Source: Atrichornis clamosus
Lineage: Eukaryota; Chordata; Aves; Passeriformes; Menuridae
DNA: 64,000 nt
Assembly: GCA_013400975.1 (NCBI GenBank)
Contig: WBMZ01010241.1
Coordinates: forward strand, 105,134-169,133
Direction: 5' to 3'
The translations under genes were made by a program, and so were the position numbers. Each line of letters opens with the position of its first letter. Position 1 is the first letter of the stretch. This document shows, in pieces, positions 50,101 to 63,525 of the stretch. The notes beneath the pieces are model-generated. The model searched no databases, had not been told where the DNA came from, and saw nothing but the letters and a program-made list of their open reading frames with translations.

Positions 50101-53100
50101 CCAGCTAGAAATAATGTCCCTTTGCCAGCCACACAATTACTACCAATTTCGCTTTATACTATGTAGAAGGGGAAAAAAAAAAGTTTTCTTCAGTTATCTT
50201 CTGCTTTTCTGGTTTACCTTTGAAATTTTGGGACTCTTGAAGTACTTATTTCAAAGTAATGTGTTAGCAAAAATATATGCTGAATTGTGGAGGAGAATTG
50301 CTGCAATGGTACTCAAAAGACTCCCTGTGAAACAGCTCTGCAATCTACTTCACCTCAACATCAATGAAAATGGTAATTTTCCATCACTACAAGCATTTTT
50401 TTTAATTGATCTGTCCTGTTGATTTAAAAATCCCAGCTCCGTCATGTCAGTGCTTTTTGCATCTGAAGGGAAAAAACCATGGGAATGGGAAATGCCCATT
50501 GTTTAACACAATAATAATAATAATTGCCACCTCTATTTATCAAAATGGTCTGTTTTTAAAAATGTTGCATTATGCATATTCTCAAATGTTTACCTTTCCA
50601 CATTAAAAAAATGCAGAACAGATTCAGACACTGAGAACTCTATCAGGTCTTCAGTAGAGTACTCACTCCCATGTAACTCTACCATTGATGGTCTCAAGCT
50701 CATAAGCACATATAAATTTATAAAAATTAAATGTATTAACATGTGTCAGAATTTATTAGTCTACATTTCACAAACACTAATGTACTAACACAGTTATGTT
50801 CCTACACAAACAGAGCCTGTGAACAATGTCCATGGCAGCCTGGTTGGTATCAGGGTGGCAAAGCGGGGAGATGTGTCTTTGCAGATTGCTTGACATTTAA
50901 CATATTTGCCTGGTGCACTAGAGAACCAATGGCAGCTCTTCCTGCCCACTTATGTGAGGAAATGCCCAGCACATCAGATCTGGCTCATCTGCTCTGTGAA
51001 CACACCCTTTATTGCAAAATTCCTCACCATTTGATGTTCCTCAGCAAGAATGTACCACCACTCGTATTAGTTGCTGGCTCGTTCCTGCCATAAGCAGGAA
51101 TATCCATTGTTCAAAAGGAAATGGGCTAACACAGAGCTGGCTGAATGCTCAGAACTGTAGTAGCGCTTGGCACCTTCTCTGATCCTCACCAGCTCCTGCC
51201 GGATCCGTGCACCACAACAACACACACAACATGGCACACTCAGTGCCCCTCTCATCCACTAGCAAAGAGTGCCTCCCGTGACTCGCAGCTTGGTCCCCGG
51301 CTGGTGATCCTGCTGGAGGTGAGGTCTGAGCTCAGGGAAGGGGATGTCTGTGCTACGGCACAGCCATCCTCGGCCGGCTGAGGCAAGAAAATAGTCACTT
51401 CCACATTTCATTAAGTGCAGTACTCAGTCCTCTTCTTTCACACATGTACCCCTTATTCAGGGTTTACAGTGATGAGATTTCTAGCATCGCAATACATGAT
51501 TCCATGTATAAACAACAGTTCAGAGAATATTCAGTCATTTATTACCACAGTTGTCATGTTCACAGTAACTATTGAGATTAGCTACTTCATCACCAATGGT
51601 AACTGAATTTCTTGGGAATAATCTTCAGTTCCATATTGATTTGGTTGTTCTGCTCCTGTCACTGGTTTTCCAGATTAATAAATCAGACTGCATTATCCTT
51701 ACTCACACTGTATAGAGCCTCACGCCACAATTATCTCTGCTGACCTCCATACGACTGTTCCTGGTAGAAGTTATTTATTATCAGCCTACACATTCAAATT
51801 TCAGCATAATTGTCTCTGGTTCTGATGACGAGACCCCTTAGCAGCCTTGCAAAACCAGTAAGATGGTAATGTCACACTGTCTCAATCAAATCGGTCGCTT
51901 TATACACTGGGATTTTTTCTATATCATCTTACAGCACTTTCCTTTACTTAATAGAAAAAAAAAGTATTATATCTTGCAGCTTTCCCACCATTTTTTTTTT
52001 CAAGATGTTACCCTGCCTCACTATTTTCCACCACTAATAAAATTTTACATTTTAATATTGCATTTTTGAATTTACCCATTCCTTTGTGTTCATTCCCCCT
52101 TCGCTTTTCCTTACCTGAATATCCTCCTCAAGGCCTAGTCTGTAATTTCACTAGTCCCTTTTCAGTTTGTGCTCTGTATGATTCTACAAATTATTAGTTA
52201 TTTTTGTCTTCTGTTTCCTCTGTGTCTTCAGTTATTTCTGTACTGTTCATTCTTCTATCCCTTCAATATAATTTTCCTTATACTCCATAACCACCTCAAA
52301 ACTCTCTGAAACACTGACAGTTGGAAGTTGATCAAGTATCATGGAAGAACTACCACATTGCATTTGATGATCTCTTCTAATTTTTCCCAAAACCATTTGC
52401 TACTAAGCTGTAGATAGTAGTTAGTACTAATTCAGATTGACTTTATTGTCATGTTCTTGCAAGGCAGACCACAGTTCACTGAAACAATACAAAAAGAAAA
52501 ACATTGTTATTGCTTCTGTGCAGACAGAGTTTTCATTTGAAAGGCACACCCTCAAGATGTGTTTTATTATAAATCAGCTCTCATTTCTATGATGCTGAAA
52601 TGTGACCAGCATTTGAATAATGATTAGGTGGTTTTATTTACTAAACAAAAGAAAAGTATATTTTCTGTAGAACTGAAAAAGTGAGATCTTCTGGCAAACT
52701 ATTTCCAAATCAGTTAAGATAGAGCTATTTGTTAGAAGCACACAGAAAAAATAAGAAACCTGTTCTTTATGGAAAACACAAAAGATATGAAATTCCTAAC
52801 TGACAAAATCCAGAATTGTTACCTTGCTTTTTATTTGCTTTAGTTAAAACGGTACTGATTTTTCATAGAAATACTAGTAGAACTTGTCACCAAATTCAGG
52901 GACATGGACTATCTCTTACATTCTTGAGTGTTAGGTGTCAGCATTTTACTAAATTATGATTCCAACATCAGTGCCCTTCTTATCTTAACCAGTAATGCCA
53001 GTCACTATTTAGCAGAACAGACTTATAAAGAAACTGTACACTGGTAGGTGTAAATTTATTAACTTGTTCAAGGCAAAGTCAGAGACTGGGAGAGTGTAGA

Positions 53101-56100
53101 ATGACTCGCTCTACGAGAGGGTCAGGTTCAAGTCCATCTAAGGAACTTGAAGGTTCACAAGTCCTTGGAACCTGCTGAGATACGTCACTTAGCAAGCAGA
53201 AAAACTACAGTTTAATGTTAAGGATAGGTTTCAATTTCTAAGGTAAGACAGGACTACCCCAGCTGTGAAAGGAATACTGTGTTTCTAAGCTGGCAACAAA
53301 TCTTCACTTCGGGAATATTTAAGGACTGCTTTTCAGCAAGGAATGATATCAGCAACAGAATGAGGAATGTCTACATGGAATGGATTGGCAGCCATGCATA
53401 TCAATTTTATAGATGAATACAGATTAAAAGCATGGGAAAATTAAATATATCAATCTAAAATTTGTAATTTTGCATATTTTATTTCTTAATTTTTGAAGGT
53501 GAATTGAAACTTGAAACTTAGCACAAAAGTAAGTTACAACCTGTTATTTGGGCACCCTGATCTCCACTTTTCTGCTGTAGCATAGTAAGACTTACCCATA
53601 CACTAAGGAATTGCATTCTTTATAGTTCCCAGCCTTAAGACACATTTAAGGTAAGTGCAGCTCACGCAGTTTTGTCACCTTTAATCCACAGCTTTAGGAC
53701 AAGTAGAATTAATTTTAGTGATTATTCTTTTGCAACATAAACACAAAATATCAGCATAATACCATCCCTTCAGAAGGATCAAATTTTGTTGGCTTTTCTC
53801 ATATGATTGCTTATGCTGGCTTCCAAAAGACTGTCGTATGAATAAGAAATTTTTTCCCTGTCTCCCAAAACATTAGCAGTATCTAAAAAAATCAATAGTC
53901 AACAACAGGTGCATAGTAAGAAGGGAAAAAATGAGAACAAAAGCAAAAAAAACCCCAAGCTGGAGTAGAGTGTAACTACAGACATAAAGCCTTAAACACA
54001 ATTGAATAACTAGAAAATTAATCAAATCACATTGAAATGAGAAAGTGCCATCTACAGCATCCTTGAGGTCAAAGGAAATAAGAATTCAGTTAATCTCCAG
54101 GTGCAAAGTCTAGAGGAAATAAATATTAATCTATGAAATCTTTTCTCTGGACTTTGCCTTTGTCTCTGGATGCCTTTGGATCATTGCTTCAAGTACTAGG
54201 GATAACCAGTGGGGATGAGAGCAAGGACAGGCCCACCAACCCATTTTGTCATCATAACCTTTATAGAAATCTGTACACAAGTAAGCATGTGCTCCTGCTC
54301 CTGGTTCCTGAAAGCTGTAGCATACTGAAATAGGAGTGGAATCAGAGAGCCAGAGGACAGACATGCAGAGAGAATAATTTAATCTTGTAACCTGGCGTGT
54401 ATTTGGTGTGTATTCAGAAAAACTGGTATACCAAATTCTATAACGACTAGAGCATGTGCAAGTATACATTCACATACACACATGCACACACACTTGTACT
54501 CCTACCACCATTACAAAGATATGAAACTGCAGAGCCCCCTACCCACCCTCTCATAGCCTCCACCATCTTTCCTCATATTATTTTAACTGATATGTACTCC
54601 CACTCCGTTACCTGGTAGAAGTCGCCAAGTTGCGAACTTGCAGGTGAAAAGCTGCAGACCTTGTAAAAGACTTTATAAAAATGGCACTGAGTGCAAACCT
54701 GCAGTGGTGCATAGCTCCACTACATGCCATTGAGCCTTTTTCCTTCAGATAATCAAGAGTTACTCAGAAGAAAGAATGAGGCAGTTAAGGAGAAATGTCC
54801 ACTGCTGTGCAACATCTTAGTTACCTGTGTTTAACTGATGGACTGAACTTACCTCTCTCTTGCTTTCAATTATCATGACTCAGCTAAATCAATGACATTA
54901 TACTGAACCACACTATTTCACCACCTTCCACACTGGCATAAGAGCACAGTTTTTCAAAAAATCCAGCTGTACAAATAGTTTCTCTAATACTTTCTGTATT
55001 CCAGAAGTCTGTGAGCCATTTCAATCAAAAAGCACTGCATAACGTACTTAACATTCCATTGATTATTATAAATGAATGGCTGAGAAATTTTCTAGGGAGC
55101 CAGTATCACTGAAGTTTGCAGTTGTCATAACTTTGCGACCATACAAAGCGCATTCATTCAGTTAAATGAGATTCCTAATAAGCTGCATCATGACCCAAAT
55201 TTCATTTAGCAAAATTTATGCTACTAGCTGAAAATAAATTTCTTAGTTGGACAGCTGCTATCTAAATTATTAAAACACATGCTTTAAAAAGAAATGTATT
55301 AGTGAAAAACATCTGAGACTGCATAAATGTACCGAACAATCATGTCACTGAAGACACATAGCATGGAAAGGACAAAGTAAGTTTTCATACCTGTACTTAA
55401 AGAGGAAAAAAATAAGTTCATCTAGTGATTGCAGAGATTCAAGATCATGTGTTCATGATTTAACTTTATAATGATTTAAAGCTATACATACCCATAAATC
55501 CACAAAGTTTTACACAGAAAAACTGGCAGCTTTCCTGATCTCTGTTTTATTTCATTTTATTGCAAAGAGTGGTCAATGACAATATTTTGACCAGTTGTTT
55601 CCTTACAGACAGAATTACACATTTTCAAATTCCACATTAAAACCTCGTAAGAACATATCCTTCTCCTTTTCCTTCTGAGGAATGCGTAGTGACAGTAAGG
55701 ACTCTATTTACAAATAATGTTAAGAAAACCAGTATGTTGGTTTTGTCAGTCAACACCCTCAGGGTAACAGCTCTCTTATCCTAAAAATAACCTTTCTTTT
55801 TTCAGTGTACCCACATAGTAGGTGGAAATCTTTCAAAGAGTTGATTCCCTACTGAACCTATCTGTGTTGTGAACCTGTTTTCTTAGTAGTTCTAAGGAGA
55901 AAAACAAATTAAAAATTCCCTACAATTCAAAATGATGCATGAAAATCATCATGCTTTAAAATAGGATTATTAAAAGGAAATTAAAGATAGACATTATGAA
56001 GGGGAAAAAAAAAGAAAATATAGAAATGACTATATGGATTAACAGGTAGCACAAATAGAAATCACAGTGCAGTAGTTCTCTGTAGGAAAATCTGAGAGCC

Positions 56101-59100
56101 CAGCACCCTTATTCCCACTGAACTGAGGCTTCTGTCATACAGCAAGTTAATCACTTAGGCAGATCAGCAAAATGCCTCCTTTCTGTCTCAGAGACATTAC
56201 ACTCAATCTTCCAGTAGTGTAGAAGTAAAGTAAAACACAGATCCCCACTCTCAAAGCCAAGCAAGATCTCAGAAAGTGAGATAATAGCTAGACCTTCTTT
56301 ATGCCAAGGACCAAAGCCACATCTTGAACACACTCTCTAAGTTTTAAGTTGTTGTGTGAGACTCTTCAGCTGTGTTTCCTTAATAAAACAGCAGCTTGCC
56401 TATATTTTACATTGTGTCTAACGCCTGAGAACTGCTTTGTGAAACTGGTACTGAACGAGCTGCTCAGAATAGCTTAACACATGGGGAAACATAAAGACCT
56501 CCAATCCTATTTGGCAGTAAGCATGGGTTAACACAATGATATACGCAGTTTCTCTGAGATTACAGTGCTCCTTGGCATACAAAAAGGGAAAACTTTAAGC
56601 TCCTGGTAAAATTTTATGCACGAAGTACAGAAATAAAACTCATGTGATTGTAGTTTGAGAGTTGAGTGCATCCATTGGTTCCCTGCATTTGAGAGCAGGC
56701 ATTAATTTAGCTTCAATGCAGTCCTGAATGCAGTTGAAAAGTGCTCTTTGTGCCAACCCGCTTGAAAGCAGAGCATTCCAGGGCACACCAGAATCTGCTC
56801 TAGAGATCTGTAACAGACAAGCCAAGATTGTTCTGTGAGGTGGAGCAGGGAAAGGCTCTGGGTGGGGCAACAAATAAAAGGAACAAATTGCAGAAGAGCA
56901 GTAAGAATGGATCTACGTTACTGGGTCACAAGGACTCCACCATACACCTGTGTGCATTTTCTCTGGACACTCAGGCCAGGAGACAAAGCCCTGATAATTT
57001 ACTGGGGTGGAATGGAGACACTGCTTATAGCTAGCTCATAAAGGGGACAAAAAATTATAGTAAAAGTCAGTAAATGCTAACCAACCTAAAAACACAGGAG
57101 AGGCAGACTTGTAAGATGGTATTCTCACTCCCACGTTTCACCTAAGGATTCACGTATGGACTGCCTGAAGACAGAAAAACTGTTGTATGTGTTTTGGAGC
57201 TGGACTGCCAGATGCATATATCTCAGTACTTATTACTTTTTCCTTAAGAAAGCTTGAATCTGAATGAGTAAAGCTAATTTTGCTTTTATTTTCAGAAGCA
57301 AACACACCTCCCTTTCCTAAGAGCTTGCACACAACTTTGCTGCACAAATGCAACAGTTTTTGCTACACCATTTCTGGTGGTCTAGCATTTTTCTTGGCAC
57401 CTTTTACATGAAAATCTTCAGTGCAACAAGGGCTTCTTGCCCATATGGTCAGCAATCTCCCCATCTGTTCTTTAACCAGATATATTCAGTCTCTTAGCTG
57501 CTCTTATGGCCTCTTAAACGGCCAGAGACAGATCTTGCAAGATTCTCCATTTTGCCCTGAGCAGTAGCTACTGAGGAGACAGAGAAACATCCACTGAGTG
57601 CACAAATGCTTCTTCAGCTAAAAGCTGAAATAAAACTCTTTCAGGCAGAACACAAACAAAAGGTGCTCTGTTACGAAGAAAGGGCTAGCAACAACACTGA
57701 CTGACACCTGAAGTTCTCTCCTTCATCCCGTCTCCACCTGTCCTCCAAGCCAAAGACTATTAAAATTTAGCCAAGCACATCTACACATATCCAGGAGATA
57801 GGCAGCTTTACATGCACACTCCTCCAATTGCTAGTGCCCTTTTCAGCACTGCCATACAAGAGTCAAGCACACAGGGTCAAATTTGACTTTTACACTGGCT
57901 TTGCAGCTGTTTCTTTTACAATAAACAGAGACTTTAAAAGTAAAATAGGTAAAATCTTTCTCTGAAAAATGAAGAGAGCCTTCTGGGACTGCTTTTGGTC
58001 ATAAAGGCCTTATATTTAAATTTCTGAGCATAAGTGGTGGTTTTAGTGTCTTATTTTAGATTTTACTTGCCTGAGCCCTTCAGCAGATCCAGTCACTTAT
58101 GTTTACCATACTAAGTAATATAACTTAGTTTAACTGTTGTTGAAATGAGAGTTCTTATATCACTAAAAAAAAAAAAAAAACAAAACTTAACCCGAAGAAA
58201 ACCAAAATCTTCCCTAGGATTTTTTTTAAAACTTCTGCCTTTTTGCACCTTACTTATGGACTTAAAGTCTTTGGGAAAACATTTCAAGCATTTCTAATTC
58301 TAAATTATTTTACAGCATCTGCCCTGAAACATCATTTCCTCACCAGTGCAGTGTAGCAAAACTCTCAAAGTGTAAAAGTAAGGTAAGATTTTTGATAATT
58401 AAAAAACAAAATAAAAATCCATCACTACTAAAAGAAAAGCAATAGTAAAATTCTAAATTCCAGGTTACAAAAGCCTCATCTGGGATTGAGGCTTTCTAGC
58501 AGCTAAGCAGAATGATTCGACCATCTTCAACATTAAGAAAAAACGAACGCCCACGGAGACATGGTTCTGACCACGGAGTAGACAAACTATTGCAAACTTA
58601 ACAATGAAGAAGAAAGACAGACACAGATAAGTATTTATAATTCATGCACAACACAGTTATTTCGGTAGCCCATACAGTTTCTGTAGGCAGTCATCACTTT
58701 GCCACCACGTCACCTCTGGGTATGCCCTGATCAGGATTAGGCTGGGCCAGGCACTTAGGAGTGAGTTTGTCAAAGCACAGCACCTGGATGTTGCTGGCTG
58801 ATTGTAGCTCATTCCTCTATTATGGATCAATACTGCACAGGGTGGTTAAGAGTTGTACTACTCTAGGTGATAAATTGCAAACAACTATGGGAAGCACCTG
58901 AGCACACTGAAAATTCTGCAGCATTTATACAATGGAGATGCTCAATCTTCTGACCCTCACGAATTTCCGCATGAAATAAATTAATCTTAATGAGTACCAC
59001 AGCTAATAATATACCTCAGCAGGGGCTAAGGATTGTTTGCAGAGCAGCACTCCAAGGCTTGCCCTCACTTCAAAGCCATGCCAGCCCATGACACAGTTGA

Positions 59101-60298
59101 ATTTCTCCTCAATGCAAATCTTTAACTTTACCCAAACTTTGCATTTAGTACTTTTATTCATTAAAAACACATCAAAATATGATGAACACAGTAATTCCAT
59201 TAGCTGTTGTTTGATGGTCACATCTTCCCACAGTAATTCCCTTGCTGAAAACGTTCTTTTTCCTCGGGATTATCCAACCAATTTGCCTTCTCAGATTTAT
59301 ACCATACTCCCTCCTATAAAGCTAGATCTAAATCAGCCTCCTTATGCCCTCTAAATGTAATGCCTTTTATCTTTTCTTCTTCTACAACTACATTCTGATT
59401 GCACAAAGACTCTTGACAGCACAAAGAGCAAACAAACAGCCTCGAGAGTCATGAAATAATACTGGTTGCAAGCTTTTTTTGAAAAGAGCTTTATAATCAG
59501 ATGCTGCTATTATTCTCTGAATGATAGAGGGTTTTATTTTGGAAGGGATGTGCCAGTAAATGCAATTTGGATATTTTATAGAACAATGTTTCAAGGGTAG
59601 CTGCACCTTAACTTCCTGTTATTATGACACAGATACCTGTTATCACTTAAAAATATACAGGAAAGACCTTATTGATTTGTAAACACTAAAAATTCAGCTT
59701 TAAACCACTACTTTAAATCATTTCCAACTTTGGAATAGAGGCTTTCTATACATCTTACAAATATCTTTACTGAACTGGACAAACACAAAAGGGGATACTG
59801 AACACAGTGAGATAGATGGAAAGGGAAGAGTAACAGATTACTGCCTTGGTAGGAAAGCAGCCAAACTAAACTATTCTGAATGGCGTTAGTTTGTCATACA
59901 AAGACATTTAATTTATTTCATTATTCTCTGTGGACAGTTAAAGCATCACAAGGCCCTAACACATTCAAGGAGATGAGCACAGTGGACAAAGGACTCCTTC
60001 AGAGTACAATATTTAATGAAACTTAAATTAGGTCTCAAAAGATCTATAGAATGTATGTGAAATATGACACTGACACTGAGCCATTCTGTTTATATGCATG
60101 TTTTAAAATTATTGTCAGCAAATTCACACATGGTCCCCAAAGACGTAAATGCATTCTTAATATAACTTCCATACACATAGCTTTCTTTTTAATATACACT
60201 TTATCATAATTTTTTAACATGATGCATAGGACAAAAGGGTAAGGAAAAGTCTGCAAATAAGACCAAACACTTCCTTAAGATATAAAGGAAAATAATTT
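44186..60298. other. Intergenic desert, 16 kb, AT-rich
   Basis: No frame is recognised. The longest is 116 codons (50743-51093), in a block (about 50810-51390) that is richer in GC and CpG than its flanks and is probably an unclassified repeat. Other mildly GC-rich patches are near 54530-54720, 56640-57020 and 58690-58860. Small CA-type runs occur near 54470-54495. Confidence 0.65.
58165..58180 (+). repeat. Poly(A) run of 16
   Basis: An uninterrupted homopolymer with no element recognised beside it. Confidence 0.98.
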
Positions 60299-60348
60299 TG
60301 TTGTAGCCTTTCACTTCATTGCTAACAATGAAGTGAAAGGCTACAACA
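60299..60348. repeat. Perfect inverted repeat, 23-bp arms with a 4-nt loop
   Basis: Left arm 60299-60321 and right arm 60326-60348 are exact reverse complements, separated by ctaa. The left arm reads tgttgtagcctttcacttca then ttg. Outside the arms only weak, interrupted pairing continues. It could be a young inverted duplication made by template switching, or the stem of a transcribed hairpin. No flanking transposon is recognised. Confidence 0.97.
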
Positions 60349-60933
60349 TTTTTGCTTCTGTTTGTCTCTATAAATTTATATATGTCAAAGAAAGTTCAGA
60401 GGGTATGTATTGATACTTTAAACATTGCAATTTAACAAAGTAATGGGAAGGTATTATTGCCTAATATATACTTTATATATTGTTATGTTTATGTATTGTT
60501 ATGTATTTAGGTGGGGAAGGAAACAAACTACTGAAAAAAACACCCAAGCCCCAAATCTGAACCTGAATTCAATCTATTCTCTAATAAAAACAACTTACCT
60601 GTAAACAAAATCACTCCCACATAGAACTCTTAAGTCAGTGTAAAACAACATACTATGCAGTAGAAGTTAATTATATGCAAAAACATTTTAAACAGGAAAA
60701 TAATCCACCTGTATTCAGAAATTTGGTGTCAGCGAACCAAAACAAAGTTTTCCTTTTTTCAAGTAACTATGCGAAGGATAGGTCAAAACCTAGAATCAAA
60801 CACATGAAAAAAACCCTAGTTTTGAAATTCAGTTTTGAAAGTGATCAGTATAAAACTGAAATTACTTTGAGGCAAATAACTGAAATTTTATTTAAAAAAA
60901 TGACAACAGGACAGCACAGTTCTGGGTTCTGGT

Positions 60934-60981
60934 TTTTTAGTATATTGTACCAAATTGTATATTTTTAGTATATTGTACCAA
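60934..60981 (+). repeat. Direct repeat, 2 x 20 bp, period 28
   Basis: 'tttttagtatattgtaccaa' occurs at 60934-60953 and 60962-60981 with no mismatch, separated by 8 bases. This is a small tandem duplication in AT-rich DNA. Confidence 0.95.
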
Positions 60982-62824
60982 TTTTGTTCTCCAATGAACT
61001 CTCTTCCAAATCCAGGGAAGCAGCATTCAGTCAGGCCAGAGGAAGAAAAGTTCAAAACAGCAAGACACTGAAACATGGAGATACAACAACTAAAACAAAC
61101 AACAAAAAAGGACAAATACTTATCCTAGGCCAGAAGGTGATAAAGAGAATTAAAGGCAAGATTTGGGAGTAAGAAGTGAGGTCTGGACCTTCAAGATTTG
61201 ACTGCTTATTAGACAGAAAGCAGAACAACAGAAGATGAAACAGGCATTAACCAAAAGTACAGTAAGGTATAAACTCTTCACACAACTGCAGTACCACTTT
61301 TCCCAGCACTTCAGATGTACAGATGCTGTACTGTGCCAGGCAATTCCAAACTCTGTGTTTTCAACCAAACATCAACTTAAAGGGTTTAGGCTGAACGTGC
61401 CTGTGATACCAAGCTACTGTTAGAACTAGTAACACAGACAGATCCAGATGTCGTGCTTGAACAGTTATAAACCAAAGGATATTTCCTTTTCCTGTAGGTC
61501 TCAGCATATGTAATTTCCTGAAGACAAGGATCATGCAAATGTATCATGAAGGAAAGTCACCACCTGCAAGCCATTACCTGGGGGACATTGTAGTGAAGTT
61601 CTACTTTTTGCCCATCTCAGTAAAGGCCTTCCTCAAATTTGTATTTTGTTCTCAAAACCAAATTCACAAAAACCAGATCAGATAATTGGTTAAACAGTTA
61701 AGCGGAACTTTTGCAGCTTGACTGAATCAAAAGATTATTTACTGCAGTTCATCTGGAAGCAGCAACTTGAGGATATACTCTAAATCTTTTTTTTGGCTCT
61801 TTACATTAATTTGAATCTTAATGAAACACTTTTTTATCCTATGTATGTTGTAACCTGCAGGTTTGTTTTACAATTTCTTTCTCCTTCTCTCCATATACAT
61901 AAAGAATCCTTTAAACAAACTTCCATAGCACTCACTACTCTTGCAAAACCTCCATTTAGTGCAAGTGCCACAGAAGCTTAGTTAAAAAAAATTTACATAT
62001 CCTTACCAGAGAAGTTCAGGATTTCTCTTTTTTATGTGCCAATACTTGTAACTTTTTAAAGGGGTGCCTGATACAGTTACATATTTCTAGCATTGTATCT
62101 TAAGAGAGTCCCCTGTTGTCCTATTTCAATTCTTTTCATTGCTTGGGTATTCATACTTTACTGGAAACTACTATTGAAGACAATCCTGATGGTATTGCAG
62201 GTACTTGAGCATTTAGCAAGTATTTCTGAGAACACTTAAGTTTATAAAACAAACACCACAACCAGACATCACCACCCACACTTTCTCATTACGGAGATCT
62301 TGACTGCACTATGCCATATCATTTTTCCATTTTGAGAATGCACTTGAGGCAGCAGTTCAGACAGTTACAAACACTACTCATTTCAGGATTAGAGGGTTAT
62401 GCTGACACATTATGTGAACATCTCTTTTCAGTAGTTATATTCTCAAGGATACTTATAGAAAATGATGGAATTTCACCTCTTCACATTAGTTTTAACTTGA
62501 GCTGAAACAGATCTTAGGTTTTAAAGCTTTAAGAAACCAATCTCAAACCTGAAGGCCTCAGACAGACTTTAAATGGCATTAAAAAAAAATTACAAAACCA
62601 GCCTCTGTCCCAGTTTTTTAAAACGGTTTCTTTCAACCAGTAAACTTTCTAGCAAAACACAGGTCTGAAAAATAACTGACTCGCTTCCAAATAGTAGGTA
62701 AGAAAGTCTGGGAAAAAAAAGCCCAAAACCAATTATTTGGGCTTTGACAAGGTGCAATGCAATAGTCTGAAGGGACTTTCACTTACAATTTCAAAGTAAC
62801 TCCCTGTTAAAAAAAATCACACTT
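60982..62824. other. Intergenic sequence immediately 3' of TUSC1
   Basis: AT-rich, with unrecognised frames of up to 75 codons. No repeat was classified. Confidence 0.65.
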
Positions 62825-63525
62825 AAGACAGTCAGTTGGTGCATCATATTTTATTTCTTTGCTGCAATTTTGTGTGAAAACGTGAAACTCAAATCAATAT
62901 TTATGTGATGGTGAACAAAGTCCATCATGAAAAATACAAATAGTGTTCTGCAGTAAGTGTCCAAGGCAATTCATAGTTCAAACGATCACCAACTTTTACT
63001 GGAGTACTGACAAGTTTTCAAGCTTTCTCCACTCCTCTTCCTAACATACACAGACAACTAAGAACTAGTCAGTCTCCGTGGCTCTTGAAGCCTACATAAC
63101 AGTCGCTAACTCAAAGAGAAAAAAGGTGATCCACAGCTGGTCCCCAAAGGAAGCACAGTTCAATGCTGTGAGATGACACGAGATCAACTGTTCTGTTCAC
63201 TGCGGCTCTCTTCTTCAGAACAGCCACTCTGAGGCACTCCTCTCGTTTTGCAACTGTCAGTTTCCAAGACGAACCTGGTTCTCCTCCATCACGGCCAGTA
63301 TTTCTTGGGTATACGTCTGTGAAAGGGACTAAAAAACCCGAACTCCTCCCCCACCCTTTCCGTGGGAAAGGCCCGTTTCGACCGAGGGAGCGGAAGAGAG
63401 CCTGGCGCGCCGCAGCGGGGTGAGCGCCGGGTGCAAGGAGGGGGCGAGCCGCCTCTACCCCGCGGCGCCGGGGAAAGCTGGGAGGGCCCGCAGCGCCGGC
63501 GGTGCTCCCGCTCCCCTGGGACCGC
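62825..63525 (-). other. TUSC1: Probable TUSC1 3' untranslated region
   Basis: This is the sequence between the TUSC1 stop codon and the first canonical polyadenylation hexamer on the minus strand, about 0.7 kb long. The first 170 bases are still GC- and CpG-rich, then composition drops to the AT-rich background. I saw no other AATAAA or ATTAAA on the minus strand between the stop and 62855. The exact cleavage site is inferred. Confidence 0.6.
62850..62855 (-). terminator. Polyadenylation signal AATAAA, probably for TUSC1
   Basis: TTTATT on the plus strand reads AATAAA on the gene strand, about 670 bases past the TUSC1 stop. Some 20-50 bases further downstream the gene strand reads GTGTGATTTTTTTT, a GU-rich then U-rich stretch of the kind that follows cleavage sites. 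It is the first canonical hexamer after the stop. Actual use is not shown by sequence. Confidence 0.6.

Noticed and set aside
53090..53165. tRNA-like segment with a B-box-like ggttcaagtcc
   Set aside because: The T-stem has only two pairs and no acceptor or D stem can be formed. At most it is a decayed tRNA-derived repeat.
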